Source of the DNA: DAOOOU01 sp964435635
GTDB lineage: Bacteria; Bacillota_I; Bacilli_A; RF39; UBA660
Assembly (NCBI GenBank): GCA_964435635.1
Contig: CAYSZU010000010.1
Span: 1-28,155 of the forward strand
Length of the DNA: 28,155 nt
Direction of reading: 5' to 3'
The notes under the pieces are model-generated. The model saw nothing but the letters and a program-made list of their open reading frames with translations, had not been told where the DNA came from and ran no database searches. The translations under genes were made by a program, and so were the position numbers. How positions within the stretch are numbered: the stretch's first letter is position 1; each line of letters opens with the position of its first letter. Below are positions 1 to 7,937 of this stretch, piece after piece.

Positions 1-273
1 TTTGCCCAGTGTTTATAACACTTTGAGACACTTTGCGATACTCTGTGATATTGCCATTTTTAGACTCCAAAACCGCTGACACTAAAAGAAGATAAAACAC
101 AATAAATCTGAATAGTAATATCATCAGTTTTTGAAATGTATATTTAATGATTATTTTAAAAAAATGTAATATAATACTAGCAGATGAATTTATATATTAT
201 TAAATAATGATAGTCATTTTATCGGCAAAAGTTCCTATATAAGATGATAATTAATTATATTATAAAATTAAAA

Positions 274-295
274 AGTCACCATTTAGTCACCATTT
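274..295. repeat. Tandem 11-mer AGTCACCATTT x2
   Basis: Two perfect, directly adjacent copies of AGTCACCATTT lie at 274-284 and 285-295, followed by a T-tract. Tyrosine integrases of Tn916- and phage-type elements bind arm-type direct repeats of about this size and spacing, usually close to the attachment site. That parallel is an inference. No integrase gene lies inside the window, so these could equally be a chance duplication. Confidence 0.5.
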
Positions 296-306
296 TTTTT
301 AGATAG

Positions 307-480
307 AACAAGATAATCAGAGATAAACCAAAGGAACCAAAGCCTTATGTTAGTAATGTCGAAAAAGCAGGACGGGAAAGTAGTGGCAAGACGCTTTTAG
401 CAGTAATAATATTAGGGATGTCTTTCTTTTTAGCAATTGCTTTTATCTTATTAAGTAATAAAGATGACGTTATAAAATAA
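307..480 (+). pseudogene. Start-less ORF remnant with one membrane helix
   Basis: An open frame runs from just after the TAG at 304-306 to a TAA at 478-480. It encodes about 57 residues: a basic, proline-containing stretch (KPKEPKPY), a short polar segment, and one hydrophobic helix of about 20 residues near the C-terminus. No ATG, GTG or TTG with a ribosome binding site starts it; the only in-frame ATG (418-420) lies inside the helix. The coding-like composition and membrane helix suggest the 3' end of a gene whose 5' part was lost, possibly by the insertion or excision event suggested by the tandem repeat just upstream. I do not recognise the family. A chance frame is possible. Confidence 0.3.
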
Positions 481-759
481 ATACTATTTAGTAACGAATT
501 AAGATTGCCTCTTGCTATTATTTAAATGTTGTGTTATAGTTTTACCACCTGATGAATTGGTTCTTATTTATAAGAGTCATTGTCTTAAGATATTTAGCTT
601 TTTATATCTTTAGGGGTATATATAAGATAGTGTCTTATATTCATTAGGCTTTTTAATGATAATAAATAAAAATAAATAAAAAAATGTATGGAACTAATAA
701 AGTAATGAAATGTGTAGGATACCTATTTAATATTGAACCTGTTTATGACAATTAATTAG

Positions 760-784
760 AAAAAGATAGCTAGCTATCTTTTTT
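760..784. terminator. Bidirectional intrinsic terminator
   Basis: A perfect palindrome GATAGCTAGCTATC (765-778) is flanked by an A-tract on the left and a T-tract on the right, so it can act in both directions. It insulates the helicase gene at 831 from the gene-poor region to its left. Confidence 0.75.
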
Positions 785-830
785 ATTGAAATTTATTTTC
801 GCAAGGAAAATTAATATAGAGGAGTAAAAA

Positions 831-1976
831 ATGACATTTAAAGAATTAGGCTTATCTGAAGTTTTACTAAAAGCTTTAGGGGAGTTGGGTCATAATATCC
901 CAACATCAATTCAAGAAAAGGCCATCCCAATTATTTTAAAGAAAAAAGATGTTTTAGGATGTGCTCAAACCGGAACTGGTAAAACAGCCGCTTTTGTATT
1001 GCCAATTATTGAAACATTAATTAAAAAACCGAGGACTAATCTAGAGATTAGAGCCTTAGTTTTATCACCAACTAGAGAGTTGGCAATTCAAACTAGAGAT
1101 AATGTTCGAAAGTATGCCACTCATACAAATTTAAAGAGTGCAGTTATCCTTGGTGGAGTTAATCAAAGAAGCCAAGTTGAAGTAATCAGAAAAGGGGTTG
1201 ATATTTTAGTTGCTACCCCAGGTCGTTTAATTGATTTAGTTAATCAACGAATAGTTAAACTAGATAAAATTGAAGTCTTAGTTTTAGATGAAGCTGATAC
1301 AATGCTTGATATGGGTTTTATTCATGATATTAGAAGAATTATGACTCATGTTCCTAAAGTAAGACAAACTTTAATGTTTTCGGCAACAATGCCGAAGACA
1401 ATAAGAGTTTTAGCAAAAGAGTTTTTACAGGAACCAGTTATTATTGAAACTAATAATACTTCTTTAACAGTTGATAAAATTAACCAATCAGTTTATTTTG
1501 TTAACACGAGTGATAAGAGTAAATTATTATTAGAGTTATTAAAAGATAAAGGAGAATCAACCCTGATCTTTACTAGAACTAAACATGGGGCTAATAAGTT
1601 AGCTGAGACCTTACAAAAGAATAATTTGTATAGTGAAGTAATTCACGGCAATAAATCACAAAATGCCCGAGTTAAAGCCCTAAGTAATTTTAAGAGTGGG
1701 CGAAGTAAGTTTTTGATAGCAACTGATATTGCCGCAAGAGGAATAGATATAATTGAACTTTCCCAAGTAATAAATTATGAGTTGCCTAATTTAGCTGAAT
1801 CTTATGTCCACCGGATTGGGCGGACTGGTCGAGCTGGTTGTTGTGGTCAAGCAATTTCTTTATGTGATAAAAGTGAAAAGAAATATTTAAATGATATTGA
1901 AAGATTAATTAAGCAATCAATTATTGTAATTAAGGATCATCATTATCAGGTAAATATCGTTAATAATAATAGATAA
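831..1976 (+). CDS. DEAD-box ATP-dependent RNA helicase
   Basis: Unwinds RNA duplexes with ATP in the cytosol; relatives act in ribosome assembly, mRNA decay and cold adaptation. Visible motifs in order: Q motif with Gln28, Walker A AQTGTGKT (45-52), PTRELA, TPGRL, DEAD (153-156), SAT (184-186), TDIAARGID, and HRIGRTGR (327-334). All residues needed for ATP hydrolysis and coupling are present. At 381 residues it is essentially only the two RecA lobes, lacking the long basic or RNA-binding tail of CshA or DbpA, so substrate choice cannot be read from it. The ribosome binding site AGAGGAG (818-824) sits 6 bases before the ATG. It appears to be a single-gene unit between the terminator at 760 and the next gene. 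Family certain, subfamily (RhlE/CshA-like) not. Confidence 0.95.
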   Translation: MTFKELGLSEVLLKALGELGHNIPTSIQEKAIPIILKKKDVLGCAQTGTGKTAAFVLPIIETLIKKPRTNLEIRALVLSPTRELAIQTRDNVRKYATHTNLKSAVILGGVNQRSQVEVIRKGVDILVATPGRLIDLVNQRIVKLDKIEVLVLDEADTMLDMGFIHDIRRIMTHVPKVRQTLMFSATMPKTIRVLAKEFLQEPVIIETNNTSLTVDKINQSVYFVNTSDKSKLLLELLKDKGESTLIFTRTKHGANKLAETLQKNNLYSEVIHGNKSQNARVKALSNFKSGRSKFLIATDIAARGIDIIELSQVINYELPNLAESYVHRIGRTGRAGCCGQAISLCDKSEKKYLNDIERLIKQSIIVIKDHHYQVNIVNNNR

Positions 1977-1992
1977 ATTATCGGTTTGCTGG

Positions 1993-2021
1993 TAGTCAAA
2001 AGTTTTATAATATGTTATAGT
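1993..2021 (+). promoter_or_regulatory. Candidate promoter of MscS-ParB gene
   Basis: TAGTCA (1993-1998), a 17-base spacer and TATAGT (2016-2021) lie 26 bases before the start codon. The -35 matches 4 of 6 and the -10 matches 5 of 6 consensus positions. Moderate support only. Confidence 0.35.
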
Positions 2022-2047
2022 TAGTTTATTAGATAAAGAGGTGTTTT

Positions 2048-3319
2048 ATGATAAAAAAAGACTTTGGAGTTGCAAGATTAATTATAAATATTAGTAAAAT
2101 GTTTGTTTATTTAGGTTTAGCAATTGGTTGTTTATATTTAGACCGTCAAGGCTATAATGTTTTTATGATTTCAACGAGATATTCATTCATGTATTTCTTA
2201 TTTATTACTTTGCTATGTGTTGCTTTTTATAACGTTTTAATTCTTTTAACAAGTATTAGGGTTTATCATCGTTCGGGAACATATGGGGAAGTAAAAATGT
2301 TTAAAGGCTTATATAAAGTCCTTTGTTTCTTTGCCATTATAATTGGCTTTTTCTATGTCCTTGGTAAGTTAAGTACTTTTGGGGCATTCTTTTCAATGTT
2401 TGGGGGAATGCTTTTAGGTTGGAGTTTACAAGCCCCAGTATCTGGCTTTGCGGCTTGGATTATGATTGTCTTAATGCGACCTTATAAAATCGGGGATCGA
2501 GTTCAATTTCCAGCCCATGCTTTAATGGGTGATATCGTTAAGTTTTCACCGATGTATTTAACTTTAAATCAAGTTGGTGGAACAATTGGGAGTGAAGAAC
2601 CAATTGGCCGAATGATTAATGTTCCTAACGCTTTACTATTTGGGACAGTTGTTATCAACTGTACGGCAAGTAAAACTAAAAACAGCGGTGACTTTATTCT
2701 TGATGAAGCTTTATTTAGAGTAACTTTTGATTCTGATTGGGATACAGTTGAAGACATTTTAATTGGTACAGCTAGGGAAGTAACCAAAGACATTATTGAT
2801 GAATTAAAAGTTGAACCTTATGTGCGAGCGGATACATGGGATTATGGAACTTTATTCCGTTTAAGATATATGACAAATGGCGTTGATCGTCCTCGTATTA
2901 TGTACGAAATAGTTAAAAAAGCGACGAAGAAAATTCAAAGTAATAAAAATGTTGACTTAGCAATTCCCTTTATTTATTCGTTTAAAAGAGGAATGGATAT
3001 GCATAATCCGGATGCTCGAACTGAAGCAACGGAAAACATTGCAATTGATTCAATTGTTGCGCCGATGTTAGAAAACCCTGATTTTTATAAGCATAACAAA
3101 GAAGAAATTGATGCGATTATGAAAGATATAAAAATTAATGGGTTGACGCAACCAATAATGGTTTCAAGAAGTCTAAAAGATAATACTTATATTTTAAAAT
3201 ATGGCGAGAAAAGACTAAAAGCTTGTGAACTATTAGGCTGGTCAAGAATTCCAGTTATAATTGAAAATAAAATTGGTTCAGTTGGAATTAGAACAGATAA
3301 TCAACGAAATTATAAATAA
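2048..3319 (+). CDS. Mechanosensitive channel (MscS) fused to ParB-like domain
   Basis: Residues 1-142 hold about four hydrophobic segments. The last helix and the following motif RPYKIGD (144-150) are typical of the MscS pore helix and the start of its cytoplasmic beta domain, and the remaining MscS-like vestibule runs to about residue 320. Unusually, residues 340-407 then look like the N-terminal domain of ParB/Spo0J: a helix with a predicted I-x6-I-x2-NGL-x-QPI-x-V pattern (357-372), a short turn, the box GEKR (386-389, ParB GERR), and LGW-x2-IPVII (396-405). MscS proteins release osmolytes on membrane tension; ParB-type domains bind or hydrolyse CTP, or act as nucleases. What the tail does here is unknown; a nucleotide-sensing or gating role is conceivable. 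Ribosome binding site GAGGTG precedes the ATG; a terminator follows at 3338. The channel call is solid, the ParB call is good by pattern. Confidence 0.85.
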   Translation: MIKKDFGVARLIINISKMFVYLGLAIGCLYLDRQGYNVFMISTRYSFMYFLFITLLCVAFYNVLILLTSIRVYHRSGTYGEVKMFKGLYKVLCFFAIIIGFFYVLGKLSTFGAFFSMFGGMLLGWSLQAPVSGFAAWIMIVLMRPYKIGDRVQFPAHALMGDIVKFSPMYLTLNQVGGTIGSEEPIGRMINVPNALLFGTVVINCTASKTKNSGDFILDEALFRVTFDSDWDTVEDILIGTAREVTKDIIDELKVEPYVRADTWDYGTLFRLRYMTNGVDRPRIMYEIVKKATKKIQSNKNVDLAIPFIYSFKRGMDMHNPDARTEATENIAIDSIVAPMLENPDFYKHNKEEIDAIMKDIKINGLTQPIMVSRSLKDNTYILKYGEKRLKACELLGWSRIPVIIENKIGSVGIRTDNQRNYK

Positions 3320-3337
3320 ATATTCACTTTAATAAAT

Positions 3338-3363
3338 AACACTAGAAAATGCTAGTGTTTTTT
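3338..3363 (+). terminator. Intrinsic terminator after MscS-ParB gene
   Basis: Stem AACACTAG (3338-3345) pairs with CTAGTGTT (3352-3359) across a 6-base loop and runs into a T-tract. The T-tract ends inside the next promoter's -35 element. Confidence 0.8.
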
Positions 3364-3390
3364 GACAAAATAAAAAAGATATGTTAATAT
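3362..3390 (+). promoter_or_regulatory. Near-consensus sigma-A promoter
   Basis: TTGACA (3362-3367), a 17-base spacer and TAATAT (3385-3390) lie 25 bases upstream of the lipoprotein start. This is among the best -35/-10 matches in the window, so the following two-gene unit is probably well expressed by the housekeeping sigma factor. Confidence 0.75.
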
Positions 3391-3415
3391 ATCAACTTAT
3401 TAAGGGGATAAAAAT

Positions 3416-3916
3416 ATGATAAAAAATTTAAAAGCGTATAGTGGAGTTAGGCATATATTTAGTAATAAGGGAGTTAAATTAACTTCAAGTATTTTAGCTC
3501 TAACAATGTTATTTAGTTTAGCTAGTTGTGGCAAAGATAATCAAGATGTGACTGAAGAAAAAACGGCGCAAGTTCAAAATAACAATAGTGCTTATTTTGA
3601 TACTGGCGAACATAATGTAATAATAGAGCTTTCAACAGGCGATCGATCAATAATATATTTTCACACTGATGAAGTAGTCGATCAAGAAGACGTTAATGAA
3701 ATAGCAGCGCCAGTTAATTATGAAATCGAAAAAATTGATTATTCTGGTAGTTTCTTTGGTTCCGAGCGATGGTTGATGGTATATTATCGAAATCTTGTAC
3801 CTGTAATGGTAAAAGGAACATATGATGAAGAAACTAAACAAATATCTTACAATGACTTTGGTACAATCGTTAAAGAACAAGAAACAACAATGGTTTATCA
3901 GAAGACAATTAGTTAA
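3416..3916 (+). CDS. Predicted lipoprotein of unknown function
   Basis: The 166-residue product begins with a long n-region containing several Lys and Arg, a hydrophobic core (about 22-36) and a lipobox LASC with Cys38, so it should be lipidated by Lgt (encoded at 23762) and anchored outside the membrane. Residues 39-60 are polar and Gln/Asn-rich, a linker usual for lipoproteins. Residues 60-166 look like a small beta-rich domain with acidic and aromatic residues; I do not recognise it. The n-region of about 20 residues before the core is longer than usual, and no better internal ATG exists before the core. Ribosome binding site AAGGGG precedes the ATG. Only 21 bases separate it from the next gene, with no terminator between, so the two form an operon. 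Confidence 0.7.
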   Translation: MIKNLKAYSGVRHIFSNKGVKLTSSILALTMLFSLASCGKDNQDVTEEKTAQVQNNNSAYFDTGEHNVIIELSTGDRSIIYFHTDEVVDQEDVNEIAAPVNYEIEKIDYSGSFFGSERWLMVYYRNLVPVMVKGTYDEETKQISYNDFGTIVKEQETTMVYQKTIS

Positions 3917-3937
3917 AATAATTTCAGGAGGTTTGTT

Positions 3938-4978
3938 ATGAAAGAAGAAAAATTAGGAGCAATTGATTTACCAGTAGTTCCTGAAGAATTAACGGGCGAA
4001 GCGAAAAAAGAATGGTTACTAACCAAGGTTTTCCCTGGAGTAAGTAGTGCTAGCTTGTTATCATATATTAATGATTGTAGTGAAAGATATCAGAAAATAT
4101 ATAGTTACCTTGAAGCTAATGCCAATAAAAAGAATACCTTTTTATTACCGCTATTATTAGCTTATATAAGAGACTATGATGAGGTTTATCAATTATATGG
4201 AGATCCTGATGATCGCCTTGTTCTGCTTCGTGAGTTAGTGTTTAAAAAAGATGATTCATTTATTCAGATAGTTGGTGATTTATCATCAACTAATTATAGA
4301 ATTACGCAATTTATTGGTGATAACCAATATGAAAGAAGTAATTTAATTGTTGAACCTAATTCGATAACAATCGTTACTTATAAAGTAGAAGAATATGAAA
4401 CCGGAATAGTTGTTGAAGAGACTTTTAAATCATATGCTGAAAATACTTTATATGAACAATACCAGAAAAAGAATTCTCATAATAAATCATATATTGAATT
4501 TGAGGGTAATACAAATAGTTCTTTAATGAACAAGCTAACAAATCCAGTTTTATCATATGTTAATAGTGAAAGACACGTTTATAGTCGAGAAATGATTATC
4601 CAGTCGTGTGATGAATATAATGCTGATAACTATCAAGAAATTAGTTATCCAGGGTTAAACTTTGAAGGCTTAATTGCGCGAACTATTAACTTACAAATAG
4701 CTGATAATGATACTAAAGTTACCCCAGATTTAATTAATAAAGTAATTATTGATAAAAAGGATGTAACAGATAGAAAAGCAGTTGTAATGTTAAGTATTAA
4801 TGATGCTACCCCTAAAAAACAAATTGGCTTATCAAGTGTTGAAGAGGCTTATAAGTTATATCAAACCGAAGAATTGCCGCCGATAAAAAGAAGCGAAGAG
4901 GATTTATTAAAAGCTTATAAAGAGCAAATTATGAAACAAGAACAAATCTTACGAAAAAAGCCATTTAAATTAAGTTAA
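3938..4978 (+). CDS. Hypothetical cytosolic protein, 346 residues
   Basis: I do not recognise this family. The product has no signal peptide or clear membrane segment, so it is probably cytosolic. Residues 1-120 look mostly helical (including a LLPLLLAYIRDYDEVYQLYG stretch), residues 120-300 alternate strand-like segments, and the C-terminal 40 residues are charged and helical (KAYKEQIMKQEQILRKK). It is translated from a strong site CAGGAGG before the ATG and is the second gene of the operon with the lipoprotein at 3416, which suggests a shared process across the membrane, but nothing in the sequence shows a contact. Base composition matches the neighbours, giving no sign of recent transfer. 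A strong terminator follows at once. Confidence 0.6.
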   Translation: MKEEKLGAIDLPVVPEELTGEAKKEWLLTKVFPGVSSASLLSYINDCSERYQKIYSYLEANANKKNTFLLPLLLAYIRDYDEVYQLYGDPDDRLVLLRELVFKKDDSFIQIVGDLSSTNYRITQFIGDNQYERSNLIVEPNSITIVTYKVEEYETGIVVEETFKSYAENTLYEQYQKKNSHNKSYIEFEGNTNSSLMNKLTNPVLSYVNSERHVYSREMIIQSCDEYNADNYQEISYPGLNFEGLIARTINLQIADNDTKVTPDLINKVIIDKKDVTDRKAVVMLSINDATPKKQIGLSSVEEAYKLYQTEELPPIKRSEEDLLKAYKEQIMKQEQILRKKPFKLS

Positions 4979-4981
4979 TAT

Positions 4982-5015
4982 AAAAAGCAGTAATTTAAAT
5001 TACTGCTTTTTCTTT
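4982..5015 (+). terminator. Intrinsic terminator of lipoprotein operon
   Basis: Stem AAAAAGCAGTAAT pairs with ATTACTGCTTTTT across a TTAA loop, ending in T-rich sequence. It starts 4 bases after the stop codon. Confidence 0.8.
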
Positions 5016-5073
5016 CGAATAATAGTTTAATTAGTTGTTAATAATAAAGCGGCAATAACGACGTCAAGCAATT

Positions 5074-5093
5074 AATAATAACTAGTTATTATT
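5074..5093. repeat. 20-bp perfect palindrome upstream of GH25 gene
   Basis: AATAATAACTAGTTATTATT at 5074-5093 is perfectly self-complementary and centred on CTAG. It lies about 60 bases upstream of the GH25-like start codon, where the promoter should be, so it is a candidate operator for a dimeric repressor. It has no T-tract of terminator type. Confidence 0.4.
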
Positions 5094-5155
5094 AGTTAAA
5101 ATATGGTAAGATAATAGTGAAAATATATATCTTTATTGGAAAGAGGTGCAAATAA

Positions 5156-6727
5156 ATGCCTGGAGAAGTAAAAAAAGTTAAAGAAGCATGTCGCCAGACA
5201 GCTAAAAAGCAACGAAAAAAAGGGATAACAATTACTAAAGTAGTTATTCCAACCGTGATGAGTGTCGTATTTGCCTTAACCGGTTTTGTTGTTGTTAAAG
5301 TTAGACAAAAGACTTTTGAAGATGATGGTAAATTAAAAACCTATTCTTCATTTTATAATGATAGTGATATTTTAACCGAGGAATCATTAGATTCGTTTTT
5401 AAAAGTGCAAGGAATTGCTTATGAAAAAGAAAATAATATTGAGATTGATGATAAGTATAACGATTTTGATATTTTTGAAGTTAATGAGCTAGTTAATAAA
5501 ATATTTGAAAACAGTTTAGATTTAATTAAAGTTAAAATCGCTAAAGCAACGGGCTGTCGTCAATTAGACCAAATTCAAATAAATGTTAAAGATGAAGAGT
5601 TAACAGGAATAACAATCTTTTTAGGTGGTCGGAAGGAAAAAACAATTGATCTATCAAACATTGATCCCGAGTTGGTTCACTATTTAACAAAATATGAAGC
5701 TTTGAAAAAAACAATTGATAGTAAAACCTTATCAGTTGATTCGGCCGTAGAAGATTTTGCTGATGTGGCTGGGTTATGCCGTGAGCTTGGTGTTTTAATG
5801 AAAGAATTAATGAATGATAGCGTAACTTTTGATAAACTGACAGGCATCTTAGATGTGGCTGGTGAAGAAGCGACACCAACGATTCCTGGGGCCCCAATTA
5901 ACGAGGATGATGTTATTACGGAACAACCAAAATTAGGAATTGATTTGTCTTATTGCCAACCATATATCGATTATAGTTATGTTGCTAATCAATTTGATTT
6001 TGTTGGGTTAAGATTTACTGATTTCTTTGTGATGAAGAGAGATTATGGTTGGCCTACAGCAGAATATTGGGATAGTATAACAAATTGGGATAGTGTTAAT
6101 TGGGAAGAACTATATGAGCGTTGTCATAAAGGAATTGATCAAACCTTAATTGATCATTATGCTGGTTTTGGGGATAAAGTTTTAATGATTTATTCATATA
6201 CTAATGCCTATACAAGTAACGAAGCTAAAGCCGAAGCAAAGTTCTTATTATATAGCCTAGACAAGTTAAATATTAAAACTGTGCCAATCATTTATTATGA
6301 TATTGAGTTAGCCCGTCATTTTAACTGTGCTGAGAGCCGAAACAATTCAGTTCAACTATGTTTAAGCTTTTGCCGAGAAATAGCTGATAGTGGCTATTTT
6401 ACCGGTATATACACAAGTGAAAGTTACTATGAGAGCTTACTAGCGGCAGATAACGGTTCTGATTTAACAGAATACACTGTTTGGGTTGCTAATTGGAAGT
6501 ATTATGGTAATTTTGATTATCGTGATGTTAAAAGAACAACTAAGTCATATAAAGATGGTGCTAGTCGAGCTCTTAATCAGGTAACTGAAGAAGCTAAAAT
6601 ATCGGGTATTTTAGGAGCTGATCGAAAACCTCATAATACAGATTTAAATGTGATGGATAATTATCTTTATGAAGCTTTATTAGCCGCCCAAGCAGCATTA
6701 GCAAATAAACATAATATTAATCGTTAA
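5156..6727 (+). CDS. Membrane-anchored GH25 lysozyme-like protein
   Basis: The N-terminus is strongly basic, followed by one membrane helix (about 26-48), which predicts an anchored protein with its bulk outside. Residues 50-255 form a helical, acidic region I cannot assign. Residues 259-520 resemble glycoside hydrolase family 25, muramidases that cut the MurNAc-GlcNAc bond: GIDLS at 261-265 carries the first Asp (263), YDIE at 381-384 carries the D-x-E pair (Asp382, Glu384), there is a YTS strand, VWVANW, and a late Asp (D496 in TDLNVMDN). The catalytic acid residues are therefore present. Insertions around YWDSITNWDSVNW depart from the usual family. A role in wall remodelling or growth is likely. 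Ribosome binding site AGAGGTG is 7 bases before the ATG. It shares a terminator with the convergent gene. Confidence 0.8.
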   Translation: MPGEVKKVKEACRQTAKKQRKKGITITKVVIPTVMSVVFALTGFVVVKVRQKTFEDDGKLKTYSSFYNDSDILTEESLDSFLKVQGIAYEKENNIEIDDKYNDFDIFEVNELVNKIFENSLDLIKVKIAKATGCRQLDQIQINVKDEELTGITIFLGGRKEKTIDLSNIDPELVHYLTKYEALKKTIDSKTLSVDSAVEDFADVAGLCRELGVLMKELMNDSVTFDKLTGILDVAGEEATPTIPGAPINEDDVITEQPKLGIDLSYCQPYIDYSYVANQFDFVGLRFTDFFVMKRDYGWPTAEYWDSITNWDSVNWEELYERCHKGIDQTLIDHYAGFGDKVLMIYSYTNAYTSNEAKAEAKFLLYSLDKLNIKTVPIIYYDIELARHFNCAESRNNSVQLCLSFCREIADSGYFTGIYTSESYYESLLAADNGSDLTEYTVWVANWKYYGNFDYRDVKRTTKSYKDGASRALNQVTEEAKISGILGADRKPHNTDLNVMDNYLYEALLAAQAALANKHNINR

Positions 6728-6753
6728 AAAAAGCAACATATGTTGCTTTTTAT
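6728..6753. terminator. Bidirectional terminator between convergent genes
   Basis: Stem AAAAAGCAACA pairs with TGTTGCTTTTT, with A- and T-tracts on both sides. It serves the GH25 gene on the plus strand and the CcdA-type gene on the minus strand, whose stop codon (6750-6752) lies within the right arm. Confidence 0.8.
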
Positions 6754-7937
6754 TTGAAAGTAAAAGTTAACCACTCATAGCGGAAGATCATTAAGATTCC
6801 GATTAAGAACATAATTATACCACCAATTAAATGAGAGTACTTGGCATATTTATTTGATATAGCAGTAATCTTAAGGGTTTTCATCGCAATAAAGAAGACA
6901 AGTAAATCATCTAATAAGAAGAATAATAAGTAGATTAAGATATATAAGCCATATCTAAAGCCACTAAGGCTATTTAAGTTTAAAATTTCAATAAACATAA
7001 CTGGTAAACCTAAAGAGCAGGTTACTTCTATAATATTAACTGAAATGGCTAAAAAGATAATTCCAAGGACTGCTATCCATAACTTTTTAGCGGCAATAAT
7101 ATTATTAACTTGATTAATTATTTTCTTTCTTTTCGAGGTGTTAACAACCTCACAGCCGACATCTTTAGTCTTAAAGAAACGAAGGACATTCCAACTACCA
7201 AAAGCAATTGCAAAAGAACCAATGATAATTTTAATAATTCTAATATTACCAACTAGGGCAGCAACCCCTAGCCAAGAGAGCATTAATAGACCGTAAATAA
7301 CAGCTGAAGTAAATAAGAAAGTAATACCTAAAAGCCACATCTTTTTTCGATCCTTCATGTTAAAAAGCATTGTAATTAAGAAGATTAGAATCCACATTGC
7401 GCAAGGATTAAAACCATCAACAAAACCAATTACAGCTGCAACGGCTATTAAAGAAGCGTGTTGGGGATTAACTCGACCAATTAAAGGCAGGTTATATGTT
7501 TTTTGGTAACCACCTTTGATTATTTCGATATCTGTTTTAGGCGAAGTGCCTAGTGCTTCGCCAATTACATCTTTATAATTATTTTTCTGATAATATTTAA
7601 TTAATTCTTTAATATTATCAGTTGTTGAATATTTACTATAACCAATGATAGCTTCATTGCCAATCACTAAAAAAGGGACGGAGGAAATATTCATTTTAGT
7701 TAACTTTTGGGCTTGTAAGAATATATTGAAATTAGTTTCACTACTACTAACCTCATATTTATAAAGTGTTAGGTTAGGTTTATCAGCTAAATAATCATCT
7801 AAGTAATCGATTAATTCATGACAATGAGGACAAGTTGATTGATAAAAAAGATGCAAAGCTATTTCTTTTTCCTCCGCCTTAACCCTTAAAGGAATAACAA
7901 TTAATAAAACAATTAAAAGGACTAATATTTTTTTCAT
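6750..7937 (-). CDS. Thioredoxin-CcdA/DsbD fusion membrane protein
   Basis: Carries electrons across the membrane to reduce or exchange extracytoplasmic disulfides. Residues 1-21 form a signal or anchor helix. Residues 25-120 are a thioredoxin-fold domain with active site CPHC (Cys36, Cys39) and the cis-Pro loop SVPF (Pro88). Residues 160-395 are a CcdA/DsbD-type domain with about six helices and the two expected membrane cysteines, Cys179 in GFNPCA and Cys307 in EVTCSLG. Because the thioredoxin domain precedes the membrane domain and follows a signal sequence, it should face outward and receive electrons from the membrane pair, as in DsbD with a rearranged domain order. It overlaps the upstream gene by 4 bases (ATGA), so the two are co-translated; that gene may be the cytosolic donor. 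Confidence 0.88.
   Translation of the reverse strand: MKKILVLLIVLLIVIPLRVKAEEKEIALHLFYQSTCPHCHELIDYLDDYLADKPNLTLYKYEVSSSETNFNIFLQAQKLTKMNISSVPFLVIGNEAIIGYSKYSTTDNIKELIKYYQKNNYKDVIGEALGTSPKTDIEIIKGGYQKTYNLPLIGRVNPQHASLIAVAAVIGFVDGFNPCAMWILIFLITMLFNMKDRKKMWLLGITFLFTSAVIYGLLMLSWLGVAALVGNIRIIKIIIGSFAIAFGSWNVLRFFKTKDVGCEVVNTSKRKKIINQVNNIIAAKKLWIAVLGIIFLAISVNIIEVTCSLGLPVMFIEILNLNSLSGFRYGLYILIYLLFFLLDDLLVFFIAMKTLKITAISNKYAKYSHLIGGIIMFLIGILMIFRYEWLTFTFK

Larger units (their letters stand above)
1..830. other. Gene-poor left edge, probable mobile-element scar
   Basis: There is no intact recognisable gene in these 830 bases. Seen directly: an inverted repeat AGTGTT-TAT-AACACT at 8-22; three degenerate 10-bp repeats of the form ACTTTGNGAT at 20-49; a perfect tandem 11-mer at 274-295; an open frame without a start codon ending at 480; a 23-codon ATG frame at 684-755 with no ribosome binding site; and a terminator at 760-784. 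The stretch 481-683 is AT-rich with no structure I can name. No tRNA, riboswitch or T-box signature is visible. The combination suggests decayed or element-derived DNA, but the junction cannot be fixed without the sequence left of the window. Confidence 0.5.

Noticed and set aside
2..79. Plus-strand frame with TLRHFA, reminiscent of the HTLRHTFA motif of tyrosine integrases
   Set aside because: Only 25 residues, and the residues that should follow the motif do not match. Probably chance.
61..80. GACTCCAAAACCGC looks like a tRNA-Trp anticodon arm, possible att core
   Set aside because: No variable loop, T-arm or acceptor stem follows, so it is not a tRNA and a core site cannot be shown.
1..124. 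Minus-strand frame from ATG at 124 running off the left edge (hydrophobic start, then LESKNGNITEYRKVSQS)
   Set aside because: No ribosome binding site and no recognisable family. It may be the start of a real gene outside the window, but what is visible is not enough to call it.
684..755. 23-codon ATG frame just before the terminator
   Set aside because: No ribosome binding site, no family, and length within chance for AT-rich DNA.
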